DNA from: an uncultured Ignavibacteriota bacterium
GTDB lineage: Bacteria > Bacteroidota > Ignavibacteria > Tepidaquicellales > Tepidaquicellaceae
Length of the DNA: 17,789 nucleotides
Assembly: GCA_937915485.1 (NCBI GenBank)
Contig: CALGII010000103.1
Location: 1 to 17,789, forward strand
Reading direction: 5' to 3'
In this document: piece after piece, positions 7,212 through 15,461 of the stretch
How the letters are laid out: each line of letters starts with the position of its first letter
Position numbering within the stretch: position 1 is the first letter of the stretch
Translations under genes and position numbers: made by a program
The notes under the pieces: generated by a model
Database searches by the model: none
The model's input: the letters and a program-made list of their open reading frames with translations, nothing else
What the model was told of the DNA's origin: nothing

Positions 7212-8657
7212 TTATTTCCTGTCCGCGCAGATAGATTCGTACAACGCTACGTATTCAGCGGACGATTTCTTCCAACTAAAATCCATATTCATTCCGCGGA
7301 GCAAGACCTTTCTCATCATTTCTTTATCCTTGAATAATTTCATTGAACGGAAAACCGCTTCTGCGAAATCTTCCTGCGTAAATTCCTTAAAACTAAATCC
7401 ATTGCCCCTGAACTCATCCGAAATATCCGTAACAGTATCGGCAAGCCCCCCTACTTTCCTGACAAGCGGCACTGTTCCGTAATTCAGGCTGTACATCTGG
7501 TTCAGACCGCACGGCTCGTACCGCGAAGGCATAAGGAAGAAATCCGAGCCTGCCGTTATTTTGTGTGCGAGTTCGTTGTTATATTCGAGGAACACTTTAA
7601 TATTATTACTGTTCTTTGAGGACAACTCTTTCAGCCTCGTTTCGTACTTTTCTTCTCCCGAACCGAGAACGACCAATCTGAAATCCTCGTTTTTATTTTT
7701 TTCGAAGAAATCAAGTACAAGTTCAATTCCTTTCTGCCACGCCAATCGTGTAACGATTCCGTATAAGGGAACTTCAGAGGTTCCGTCAAGTCCCGCCGTT
7801 TTCAATAAATCAACCTTATTCACCGCTTTACCTTCGGGATTCGCCGCAGAATAATTCTTCACGAGATACCTGTCTTTCACGGGATTCCATTCTTCAGTAT
7901 CGATGCCGTTGAGAATTCCTTTAATCGAGTCTTCGCGTGATTTCAAGACACCTTCAAGCCCGGAACCGAACTCGGGCGTTGTTATCTCGCGGGCATAAGT
8001 GGGGCTCACGGTAGAAATCGAGTCAGCATAAAAAATGCCCGTTTTCAGCATATTCGCGTTGCCATTATATTCAAACGGTCCTCCAAGCACGAAACAACTC
8101 TCACCGAATCCCGCTTTTGTAACTGTTTCCGGTTCAAAAATTCCCTGATAACCGATATTGTGTATGGACAATAACGATTTAGATTTGTTGAATAATGAGT
8201 CCCAGGAATACTGGAGTTTCAGCATCGCAGGAATGTATGACGACTGCCAGTCGTTGCAGTGAAAAACATCGGGGGACCATTTGAAATGCTGAAGAACTCT
8301 TAGCACCGCATGCTGGAAGAAAATGAATCTTTCGTTCTCGTCTTCATCCGATGTATAAACCCTGCCCCTTCCGAAATAATGTGGACAATCAATAAAGTAA
8401 TATCGGGCTCCTTTACTTACCTTGCGCTCAAAAAGTCCGAAATCGCAAGCGCGTCCTCCGATTTCAAGGGATGATAACGGGAAATCTGACCTGATAATAT
8501 CGTGCTTTTTCACATCAATAATATCATACAAAGGCATAAAAACCTTAACATCCGCGCCGTTATCAGATAACGCTTCTGGCAGGGAACCGCTAACGTCGGC
8601 AAGCCCACCGGTCTTTACGAAAGGAGCACATTCACTGGTAACAAAACAAATTTTCAT
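7212..8657 (-). CDS. glgA: Glycogen synthase (ADP-glucose type, GT5)
   Basis: Cytoplasmic GT5 glucosyltransferase that extends alpha-1,4-glucan from ADP-glucose. The 481-residue protein matches the family length (E. coli 477). Visible motifs are KTGGLADV (15-22, nucleotide-sugar binding), HCNDW (133-137), SIHNIGYQG (164-172), the phosphate-binding RLAWQKG with Arg304 and Lys309 corresponding to E. coli Arg300 and Lys305, and SRYEPCGLNQ (378-387) with Glu381 corresponding to the essential Glu377. VGGLADTV (402-409) completes the C-terminal Rossmann domain. It is monocistronic here: no glgB, glgC or glgP is adjacent. It converges on the nuclease gene and diverges from the parvulin lipoprotein. 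The ATG at 8657 is unambiguous because the MKICFVTSE beginning is canonical. Confidence 0.96.
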   Translation of the reverse strand: MKICFVTSECAPFVKTGGLADVSGSLPEALSDNGADVKVFMPLYDIIDVKKHDIIRSDFPLSSLEIGGRACDFGLFERKVSKGARYYFIDCPHYFGRGRVYTSDEDENERFIFFQHAVLRVLQHFKWSPDVFHCNDWQSSYIPAMLKLQYSWDSLFNKSKSLLSIHNIGYQGIFEPETVTKAGFGESCFVLGGPFEYNGNANMLKTGIFYADSISTVSPTYAREITTPEFGSGLEGVLKSREDSIKGILNGIDTEEWNPVKDRYLVKNYSAANPEGKAVNKVDLLKTAGLDGTSEVPLYGIVTRLAWQKGIELVLDFFEKNKNEDFRLVVLGSGEEKYETRLKELSSKNSNNIKVFLEYNNELAHKITAGSDFFLMPSRYEPCGLNQMYSLNYGTVPLVRKVGGLADTVTDISDEFRGNGFSFKEFTQEDFAEAVFRSMKLFKDKEMMRKVLLRGMNMDFSWKKSSAEYVALYESICADRK

Positions 8658-8820
8658 AATATATTTTCCCTAAAATTATCCAATATTTCATCAATAAGAA
8701 ATGTAAAGAAATTTGTTCCCGGAATATGCGGTAAGCCGGGCGGTAATTCAGGTTTTCATTTTCCGATTTCGACTTGACAATTCGCGCTTCTGCAGGATTC
8801 CGCATATCCGTCAAGGCGCT

Positions 8821-8870
8821 ATTTTACGTATTTACATTGACTTGTTATTCTTTGCGAAAATACGTAAAAT
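8821..8870. repeat. 13-bp perfect inverted repeat with TACGTA cores upstream of the parvulin operon
   Basis: ATTTTACGTATTT (8821-8833) and its exact reverse complement AAATACGTAAAAT (8858-8870) are separated by 24 bp. Each arm contains the palindrome TACGTA, and the two core centres are 36 bp apart. A -35-like TTGACT (8837-8842) lies between the arms. The repeat ends 29 nt before the ATG of the lipoprotein gene in the divergent glgA/lipoprotein spacer. It could be a paired operator or a leader stem-loop. No T-tract follows, so it is not a terminator. Confidence 0.6.
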
Positions 8871-8899
8871 TATCGTTTATTATAAAATTAAACCGCAAT

Positions 8900-10657
8900 A
8901 TGAAAAGGCAGAAAACATTATTCCTTTTACTTGTTATTACAATTATTTCATCCATGTTTCTCGTGTACGGATGCAACAAGAAAAATAAATCGGTAGTTGC
9001 TGAAATAGGAACCGAGAAAATTCTCATGTATGAATTCGAGAACCAGTTTCTGAGGTCCATCGGAAACAATACCGACTCGGCTAAAAAGACCACGATGGAG
9101 CAGAGAAAAGATTTTCTCGACTTGATGATTAAACTCAAACTAAAAGTTCTTGACGCAACGGAAAAAGGTTATTTGGATTCTCCCGATATCAAGAATGACA
9201 TAGAAAATTATAAAAAGAACTATATATCCGCATTCCTGATTGACAAGAAAGTCGTCGATCCGCAGATTAAGGAACTTTATGAAAAGAAGAAATACGAAGT
9301 CAGGGCATCGCACATACTGATTAACCTCCCGCAGACAGCGACACCTGAAGACTCCGTAAAGGCATACGAAAAAGCGAACAAAGTAATAGAGCGGCTTAAA
9401 AACGGAGAAGATTTCGGACTTGTGGCGGGTGAAATGTCGGAAGACCCGTCAGCCAAGACAAACGGCGGAGACCTGTATTATTTCACGGGCGGAATGACGG
9501 TACCCGAATTTGAAGAGGGCGTTTACAAACTCAGCGTGGGTGATTTCACCAAGAAACCCATCAGAACAATGTTCGGATTGCACATCGTGAAACTCACTGA
9601 CAAGAAGAAAAGAAACGAAGGAATAAAAGCATCGCACATACTGATACAGACTCAGAAAGACTCACTCGGAAATGTAATCGATTCGGTTGCTTCGTACAAT
9701 AAGATACAGGAAATATACGCGAAACTAAAGGCAGGCGAAGATTTCAGTAAACTCGCGGTCGAATTCTCGCAGGACCCGGGTTCCGCGCCCAAGGGCGGCG
9801 ACCTCGGCTTCTTCGACAGGAGAAGGATGGTACAGCCTTTCGACAGTACTGCTTTTACCTTAAAAGCGGGTGAATTCTCCCCTCCTGTAAGGACTCCGTA
9901 CGGCTGGCATATAATTAAAGTCACAGAAATCAAGCCCTATGCAGATTTCGATAAATCAAAGGACCAGTTAAAGAATGATTTCAAGAGAAGTCCGATTTAT
10001 AAAGCCGAGTACGATAAATATGTCGCCAAGTGCCTGAATGATGTCAATCTCAAACTTGACAAGGACGGAATGGCTCTTCTGTACACGAGAGTTGATTCAA
10101 CCAAGAATATCGGAAGCGTAATGTTCGACAGCCTTTTCAACGCCTCGGAAAGAAATACAAAACTGGCAGCGTATGACGGCGGTGTGGTAACTCTCAATGA
10201 CGTAATGACTTATCTGCAGAATTCGAAGGAACAGTATACGTTCCCCGCGACACCGCAGACATTCAAAATGATTATTGATGAGGTCGCGAAGAGTCCTGTT
10301 TTGACGGCCATCGCTTTGAAGGAAAAAATTGATAAGGATGAGGATTATCTCGACCTCATGAAGGAATACGTGTCGGGACTCCTGCGTGAAAAAATCGACC
10401 TCGAACAGATTTCGAGCAAGATAAAAATCAGCGACGAGGATATTCAGAAATATTACGATTCGCATCTCTCGCAATATACATACAAGGACGGAACAGAGGA
10501 CAAATACAGACCGCTCGAAGAAGCGAAATCGGAAATAACGAACATACTAAGGCAGGAAAAATTCGTTGAAACGGAAAAAGCCTATGTTGAGACTCTGAAA
10601 CAGAAATATCCCGTGAAAATTATTACCGAAGAATTAGTAAAAGCATTTAAAGATTAG
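8900..10657 (+). CDS. Lipoprotein peptidyl-prolyl isomerase with two parvulin (PpiC) domains
   Basis: Predicted envelope foldase. A Lys/Arg N-terminus and hydrophobic core lead to Cys25 in LVYGC, a plausible though non-ideal lipobox (Tyr at -2), so the mature protein is probably membrane-anchored. A SurA/PpiD-like N-domain (about 30-130) precedes two parvulin domains: about 133-234 (ASHILI at 136-141, GGDLYYF, GLHIVK) and about 243-343 (ASHILI at 244-249, GGDLGFF, GWHIIK). Both keep the conserved His pair, so both may be catalytic. Residues 345-585 are a helical, charged extension with a second chaperone-like segment. The frame is open upstream to 8774 but that stretch has no signal-peptide character; the ATG at 8900 gives the lipoprotein start. 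The stop lies 5 nt before the SurA-like gene, indicating an operon. Confidence 0.88.
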   Translation: MKRQKTLFLLLVITIISSMFLVYGCNKKNKSVVAEIGTEKILMYEFENQFLRSIGNNTDSAKKTTMEQRKDFLDLMIKLKLKVLDATEKGYLDSPDIKNDIENYKKNYISAFLIDKKVVDPQIKELYEKKKYEVRASHILINLPQTATPEDSVKAYEKANKVIERLKNGEDFGLVAGEMSEDPSAKTNGGDLYYFTGGMTVPEFEEGVYKLSVGDFTKKPIRTMFGLHIVKLTDKKKRNEGIKASHILIQTQKDSLGNVIDSVASYNKIQEIYAKLKAGEDFSKLAVEFSQDPGSAPKGGDLGFFDRRRMVQPFDSTAFTLKAGEFSPPVRTPYGWHIIKVTEIKPYADFDKSKDQLKNDFKRSPIYKAEYDKYVAKCLNDVNLKLDKDGMALLYTRVDSTKNIGSVMFDSLFNASERNTKLAAYDGGVVTLNDVMTYLQNSKEQYTFPATPQTFKMIIDEVAKSPVLTAIALKEKIDKDEDYLDLMKEYVSGLLREKIDLEQISSKIKISDEDIQKYYDSHLSQYTYKDGTEDKYRPLEEAKSEITNILRQEKFVETEKAYVETLKQKYPVKIITEELVKAFKD

Positions 10658-10662
10658 AATAA

Positions 10663-11952
10663 TTGAAAATATCCAAACTTAGATTTATTATCCTGCTGCT
10701 GCTGATAACGGCAGCAGGAACTTTTTCCTTCGGACAGCAGGAGGGAGACAGAATTATCGCTGTCGTCGGCAACGACGTAATTCTCGAATCCGACCTTCAG
10801 TATCAGTTGCAGGTGTACGCCAGACAGAATCAGGTGACAAACGTCAACCAGCAGATTATTCAGCAGATTTTCCAGCAAATGCTGACTGACAAAATCATTC
10901 TCGCAAAAGCGGAACAGGACAGCGTTACGGTGAAAGACGAGGAAGTTAACAAGGAACTTGACTACAGGCTTAAGTCCATAGTCGAACAGGTCGGCTCGGA
11001 AGAAAGAATTCAGGAAATATACGGAATGCCGCTCGTTAAAATCCGGCTGATGCTTAAAGACGACCTGGTTAAGTCGATGAAAACCAATAAACTGAAGAGA
11101 AAAAAATTCGGCAATCCCGTTAAAGTGTCGGATAAAGAGGTAAGGGATTTTTACACCGAGTTCAGAGACAGCATTCCGTCAGTCCCCGAAGAATACGAAC
11201 TCGCGCACGTATATTTTGCAAGAAACCTTACACAGGGCGAAAAACTGCAGGCGAAAGAGAAGGCGCTTCTAATTCTCGACAGCATAAAATCGGGAGTTGA
11301 CTTTTCAGAACTTGCTAAAAGGAATTCCGACGATAAGGGCTCCGCGCTCAACGGCGGCGACCTCGGTTTCGCAAAGAAAGGCGTTTTCGTCAGAGAGTTT
11401 GAGGAAGCGCTCTTCACTCTTAATGTCGGAGAAGTTTCGAATGTGGTAGAGACGGAATACGGTTATCATATAATTAAACTTCTCGAAAAGAAGGGCGAAC
11501 AGTGCCGCGGTCAGCATATCCTCGTGGCATTTAAAAAACTTGAATCATCCGATCTTGAGACAATAAACAAACTTCTGGGAATAAGGGACAGCATTTCATC
11601 CGGAAGACTAACTTTCGAGGAAGCCGCGAAGAAATATTCACAGGACCCCGAATCAGCGGTCAAGGGCGGCTATCTCGGATTCATTCCTGTTGATAAACTC
11701 GACAGCGCGTACATCGACGCTCTGAAAGATATGGAAATCGGCGGCGTCTCAAAGCCGGTTAGGTCGGGAACAGACAGGGATTACGGCTATGAACTGGTTC
11801 TCTTGAAAAGCAAATCGGAGCCGCATCCGATATCACTCGACAGGGATTTCGAAAGGATAAGAAAGTTCGCTCAAGTGTACAAGGAAAACAAGGCGTACGA
11901 CGAATGGATAGAAGAACTTAAAAAATCGGTTTACGTCGACGTTAAATTCTGA
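10663..11952 (+). CDS. SurA-like periplasmic chaperone/peptidyl-prolyl isomerase
   Basis: A 429-residue exported protein with a signal peptide (about 1-24, ending FSFGQ), a SurA N-terminal chaperone domain (about 27-175, starting DRIIAVVGNDVILESDL), and two parvulin domains (about 178-275 and 281-383). SurA escorts unfolded outer-membrane proteins across the periplasm. Domain 1 keeps AHVYF, GGDLGF and YGYHIIK. Domain 2 keeps QHILV and GGYLGF but has YGYELVL where the final His is expected, so it is probably catalytically weak. The start is TTG at 10663: no in-frame ATG occurs before residue 73, and the signal peptide requires this start. It lies 5 nt after the lipoprotein stop and 3 nt before the next ATG. 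Whether it is the orthologue of E. coli surA or a paralogue is not certain. Confidence 0.88.
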   Translation: MKISKLRFIILLLLITAAGTFSFGQQEGDRIIAVVGNDVILESDLQYQLQVYARQNQVTNVNQQIIQQIFQQMLTDKIILAKAEQDSVTVKDEEVNKELDYRLKSIVEQVGSEERIQEIYGMPLVKIRLMLKDDLVKSMKTNKLKRKKFGNPVKVSDKEVRDFYTEFRDSIPSVPEEYELAHVYFARNLTQGEKLQAKEKALLILDSIKSGVDFSELAKRNSDDKGSALNGGDLGFAKKGVFVREFEEALFTLNVGEVSNVVETEYGYHIIKLLEKKGEQCRGQHILVAFKKLESSDLETINKLLGIRDSISSGRLTFEEAAKKYSQDPESAVKGGYLGFIPVDKLDSAYIDALKDMEIGGVSKPVRSGTDRDYGYELVLLKSKSEPHPISLDRDFERIRKFAQVYKENKAYDEWIEELKKSVYVDVKF

Positions 11953-11955
11953 TGA

Positions 11956-14025
11956 ATGAGTATTTTTCAATCAGGGTTGTACGGTTATTTACTGCTCGCA
12001 TTATTGCTCGGTATATCCGCGGTTGTTTCAATACTATACTACAGGAAATCTGAACTTTCAAAGTTTAAAAAAGCGGTGCTGGCTCTTTTGAGAGCCGCAT
12101 CGCTTTTTCTTATTATTGTTCTGCTTCTCAATCCATTCATTAATTTTACGGGCGTATCGGAAAAATCAGGAGCAGACATTATTCTAATTGACAACAGCAG
12201 GAGCCTGACCATTGAGAACAGGTTTGGCGGACTTCGCAATGCCGCGGACAGGGTCAGGGAATTTTCCTCGAATCACAAGACATTCGCTTTTGCTAGCGGT
12301 TTGCTCGGAGAAATAAATGACGAGAACTACTTCAGCGGTTCGCCTGTCAGAACATACTCAAGCAGTCTCGCTTCCGCACTCGAGGAAATTTACTCTATGC
12401 CTAAAGATTATTCCATTAATTCCGTAACCGTTATATCGGACGGCATACTTGAAAAAAGCGGCTCACTAATCCCGACGGCGAAAAAATCCGGAGCGCCGTT
12501 CTATTATCTCATTGTAGGAGATACAATTCAAAAAAGCGATCTCGTAATATCCAAAGTATTCTTCAACCGGAATTCTTTTGCCGGAAGTACTTCGACTGTT
12601 AAAGTGCTGGTTAATTCATACGGTTACAAGGAAATAATAAGAGTAAGACTGTTCGAAGAAAACATACTTAAAGAAACAAAAGAAGTTCCGGCTAATAACT
12701 CTTCAACGGAGTATTTCACGGAATTTAAAGTATCGTCACCGTCAACCGGAATCAGGAAATACAGTGTTAGAGTTGACACGGCAGGCGGTGAAATCACGAC
12801 ACTGAACAATAGCAGAGATTTCTTTATTAAATACATAGACAATAAATTCACCGCACTCGCGGTCGCGGGAAGCCCCGGCGCAGATTTATCCGCACTTAAG
12901 CAGGCGCTTTCAAAAACCGAAAATTTTAAAACTGATTTTTTTGTCCAGAAATCACTTGATTCTTTCTATGAAGGAGTTCTTCCGCCTTTAAACGCATATG
13001 ATGCCGTGATACTTTCAGGATTCCCGCTTGCAGGCACTGACAATAAAATTACAACGCAACTCTCCACTGAAATAGAAAAAAAGGGCATTCCCGTAATTTT
13101 CCTCAACGCGTCAAATACGGGATATGAGGATCTGAAACAGTTTGAAAAATTTCTTCCGTTTTCCATGGTCGGCAGTAAAGACTTGCCTTACCTGAGTACG
13201 GTACGAGTGCCGAACTATGATTTTCCCGAGCAACCGGAATCTGTAAGAAAAATCAATCTGCTGCCCGCTGCTTTTTATTCGAAGAGTACTTTCAATCCGA
13301 AGCCGGGAGCGGAAACTCTGGGATTCACGACTGCGGGCAACGAGCCCGCGATACTCTTTCATAACGACGGCAAGACAAAATCCGCAGCGTATCTCGGCTA
13401 TGGTTTTTATAAATGGTCGCTCAATGCAGGACTGAACACGGGAAATATGCTTCAGAATCTCGTTTCCGTGCTTTTCAACCTCGTTCTGAACGAGAATAAA
13501 TTCAACAAATTTACACTCCGGGCTGATAAAGACTATTACGCAGTTTCGGAACCTGTTGAAATTAAAGCATTTACCGGAAACACTGACGCCTCAATTTCGA
13601 CGGTGAGACTGAAAATCACGGGAAAGAATTCTTCCGATGTAATGGACATGCAGAAAATTGACGAGGGTGTTTATTCGTCTGTATTCACTCCTTCCTATGA
13701 ATCGGACTTTACGGCCGAAGGGGTTCTCTTCGTAAACAATCAGGCTGCGGCAAACGACGCAATCAGATTCATTTCCGGCATTCCTGTAGAAGAGTATATT
13801 GTAACGAAACCATCAGATGATGTTCTTAAAACTCTCTCGGCAAGCACCGGCGGCGTCGACCTTAAAAAGTTTGATAGAGACAAATTCGAAAGCCTGAACA
13901 AAGACCGGATGACAGATTCTTACACGGGCAAAATGCTTTTCAGGGATTCGGTTATCCTGCTTCTCTCTATTATAATTTTGCTATCGCTTGAATGGTTCCT
14001 GAGAAAACGGTTTAACCTGCCGTAA
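11956..14025 (+). CDS. Membrane-anchored protein with von Willebrand A-like domain
   Basis: Function not known. The 689-residue protein begins with two membrane segments (about 9-28 and 40-62), then a VWA-like domain (about 73-190) with a DxSxS metal-site motif (Asp79, Ser81, Ser83) and SDG at 161-163. This is followed by a beta-rich stretch (about 192-300), a Rossmann/glutamine-amidotransferase-like region (about 305-420, with YDAVILSGFP), another beta region (about 510-620), and a C-terminal membrane helix (about 664-682) before a basic tail. The large central part is probably periplasmic. The layout resembles large VWA membrane proteins common in the Bacteroidota/Planctomycetes range. It starts 3 nt after the SurA-like gene, so it is probably co-transcribed, suggesting a link with envelope protein folding or assembly; this is inference. 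Confidence 0.8.
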   Translation: MSIFQSGLYGYLLLALLLGISAVVSILYYRKSELSKFKKAVLALLRAASLFLIIVLLLNPFINFTGVSEKSGADIILIDNSRSLTIENRFGGLRNAADRVREFSSNHKTFAFASGLLGEINDENYFSGSPVRTYSSSLASALEEIYSMPKDYSINSVTVISDGILEKSGSLIPTAKKSGAPFYYLIVGDTIQKSDLVISKVFFNRNSFAGSTSTVKVLVNSYGYKEIIRVRLFEENILKETKEVPANNSSTEYFTEFKVSSPSTGIRKYSVRVDTAGGEITTLNNSRDFFIKYIDNKFTALAVAGSPGADLSALKQALSKTENFKTDFFVQKSLDSFYEGVLPPLNAYDAVILSGFPLAGTDNKITTQLSTEIEKKGIPVIFLNASNTGYEDLKQFEKFLPFSMVGSKDLPYLSTVRVPNYDFPEQPESVRKINLLPAAFYSKSTFNPKPGAETLGFTTAGNEPAILFHNDGKTKSAAYLGYGFYKWSLNAGLNTGNMLQNLVSVLFNLVLNENKFNKFTLRADKDYYAVSEPVEIKAFTGNTDASISTVRLKITGKNSSDVMDMQKIDEGVYSSVFTPSYESDFTAEGVLFVNNQAAANDAIRFISGIPVEEYIVTKPSDDVLKTLSASTGGVDLKKFDRDKFESLNKDRMTDSYTGKMLFRDSVILLLSIIILLSLEWFLRKRFNLP

Positions 14026-14083
14026 CGCATTATGGTTGATTAATTTTTTGTTTATTCATATTTTATACTTTAACATTCGCAAG

Positions 14084-15400
14084 ATGAAAAGCACTCTTAA
14101 AATATTATCGGTTCTCTTGCTGCTATTGCTTGGTTCGCAGGCATATTCACAACAATACTGGCTGAGCATGAACAGCCCCGTCAAACTTCACCTCAAGCGG
14201 GCTTGTTTTCTTGACAGCAATAACGGCTGGATATGCGGAGATTCCGGTCTGATTATGAAAACCACTAACGGCGGACAGAATTGGATAAGGCAAAACACCA
14301 GAATCAATTATTTGATACACGACATATTTTTCATTAATAAAAGACTCGGCTGGGCTTTGTCCTGGAACATATTCAATCCCAATCCGCCCTACGGCACATT
14401 CGTATTGAAGACTACAGACGGCGGAGCAAACTGGGACACCACTCATTTCCCATCTGAAAATGTTTACATACGCACGGTTTATTTTCAAGATTCGCTGTAC
14501 GGGTTCATGGGGGGTACATTCAGAAATATAATGAGAACGACGGACGGAGGCGCTAACTGGCTGGACGTTCAGATAGACTCCCTGCTCGTTATGTATTTCC
14601 CCGTAAATAATTTTACTTTTTACAGCAACAACTACGGTTATGCAAGCGGAGGACAGATGGATTTCGCGGGAGTCGTATGGAGAACTACCGACCGCGGTGC
14701 CAGATGGACTCCTGCACTCGTTGCTGCCGAGCCGACATGGAACGTTTACTTCCTCGACTCTTTGAGGGTAATAGGAATGACGGGCGACTTTGAATACGGT
14801 CCGAGCCTAATTAATACAACGAATGCAGGTGCATCCTGGAAATATACATATCTCGGGCTATTCGGTTTTCCGTCCGAGATGGCGTACAGGACAAATTACG
14901 ATGCCTGGACACCGCTCGGCTTCTCCCAAAGGTTCATGCATTCTATCGATTCGGGTTATACCTGGGTCGAAGTCGAGACCCCTGATTCCGCTGTCGTTAA
15001 CCATGTTATTTTTACAGACCCTCTGCACGGATATGCGGTTTGCGAAGACGGGAAAATCTTAAAGTATAATTCCGCAGTGATAGGGATTGGAAACAATACG
15101 TCTGAAGTTCCTGACAAGTTTCTTTTGAATCAGAATTACCCCAATCCGTTTAATCCTCTGACGAATATTACTTATGAACTTAAGTCTAACAGTTATGTCT
15201 TGCTTGATATCTACGATATCAACGGACGATTCGTCAGAAAACTTTATGACGGATATCAGAATTCCGGGAAATACAAACTAAAGTTCGACGGCGGGAACCT
15301 CTCTTCAGGAGTATATTTCTACAGGATTACTGTAAGGGACCTTACGGGTAAGTCGAACGAGTTCAAAACGGAAACAAAAAAAATGCTGTTGGTAAAATGA
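14084..15400 (+). CDS. T9SS-sorted beta-propeller protein with Asp-box (Ycf48/BNR-like) repeats
   Basis: A 438-residue secreted protein. A signal peptide (about 1-22, ending SQAYSQ) is followed by six Asp-box-like repeats ending in a conserved Trp: 59-67, 109-117, 151-159, 200-208, 244-252 and 286-294, with cores like KTTDGGANW. They are spaced about 42-50 residues, as expected for a bladed propeller of the Ycf48/sialidase/BNR type. From 350 to the end is a type A T9SS sorting domain (NQNYPNPFNP, then SSGVYFYRI). No catalytic residues of sialidases are recognisable, so it may be a binding or structural protein. The frame is open upstream to 14036 (TTG), but the ATG at 14084 gives a clean signal peptide. 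It lies 58 nt after the VWA-like gene, which may mean its own promoter or a continued operon. Confidence 0.88.
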   Translation: MKSTLKILSVLLLLLLGSQAYSQQYWLSMNSPVKLHLKRACFLDSNNGWICGDSGLIMKTTNGGQNWIRQNTRINYLIHDIFFINKRLGWALSWNIFNPNPPYGTFVLKTTDGGANWDTTHFPSENVYIRTVYFQDSLYGFMGGTFRNIMRTTDGGANWLDVQIDSLLVMYFPVNNFTFYSNNYGYASGGQMDFAGVVWRTTDRGARWTPALVAAEPTWNVYFLDSLRVIGMTGDFEYGPSLINTTNAGASWKYTYLGLFGFPSEMAYRTNYDAWTPLGFSQRFMHSIDSGYTWVEVETPDSAVVNHVIFTDPLHGYAVCEDGKILKYNSAVIGIGNNTSEVPDKFLLNQNYPNPFNPLTNITYELKSNSYVLLDIYDINGRFVRKLYDGYQNSGKYKLKFDGGNLSSGVYFYRITVRDLTGKSNEFKTETKKMLLVK

Positions 15401-15419
15401 CGCACGTTTATAAAATACA

Positions 15420-15436
15420 CCGCCGCGGACAGGCGG
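15420..15436 (+). repeat. Short GC-only hairpin between two envelope genes
   Basis: A 5-bp stem CCGCC/GGCGG (15420-15424 with 15432-15436) with loop GCGGACA lies 20 nt after the propeller gene stop and 25 nt before the next ATG. No T-tract follows, so it is not an intrinsic terminator. It stands out in an AT-rich spacer and could be a 3'-end-stabilising stem or one copy of an interspersed repeat. Confidence 0.35.
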
Positions 15437-15461
15437 GCTTCAGAAAATAATAATAAAAATT

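Noticed and set aside
10097..10474. Minus-strand open frame opposite the parvulin lipoprotein
   Set aside because: Fully antisense to a well-supported gene, with no recognisable domain or start context.
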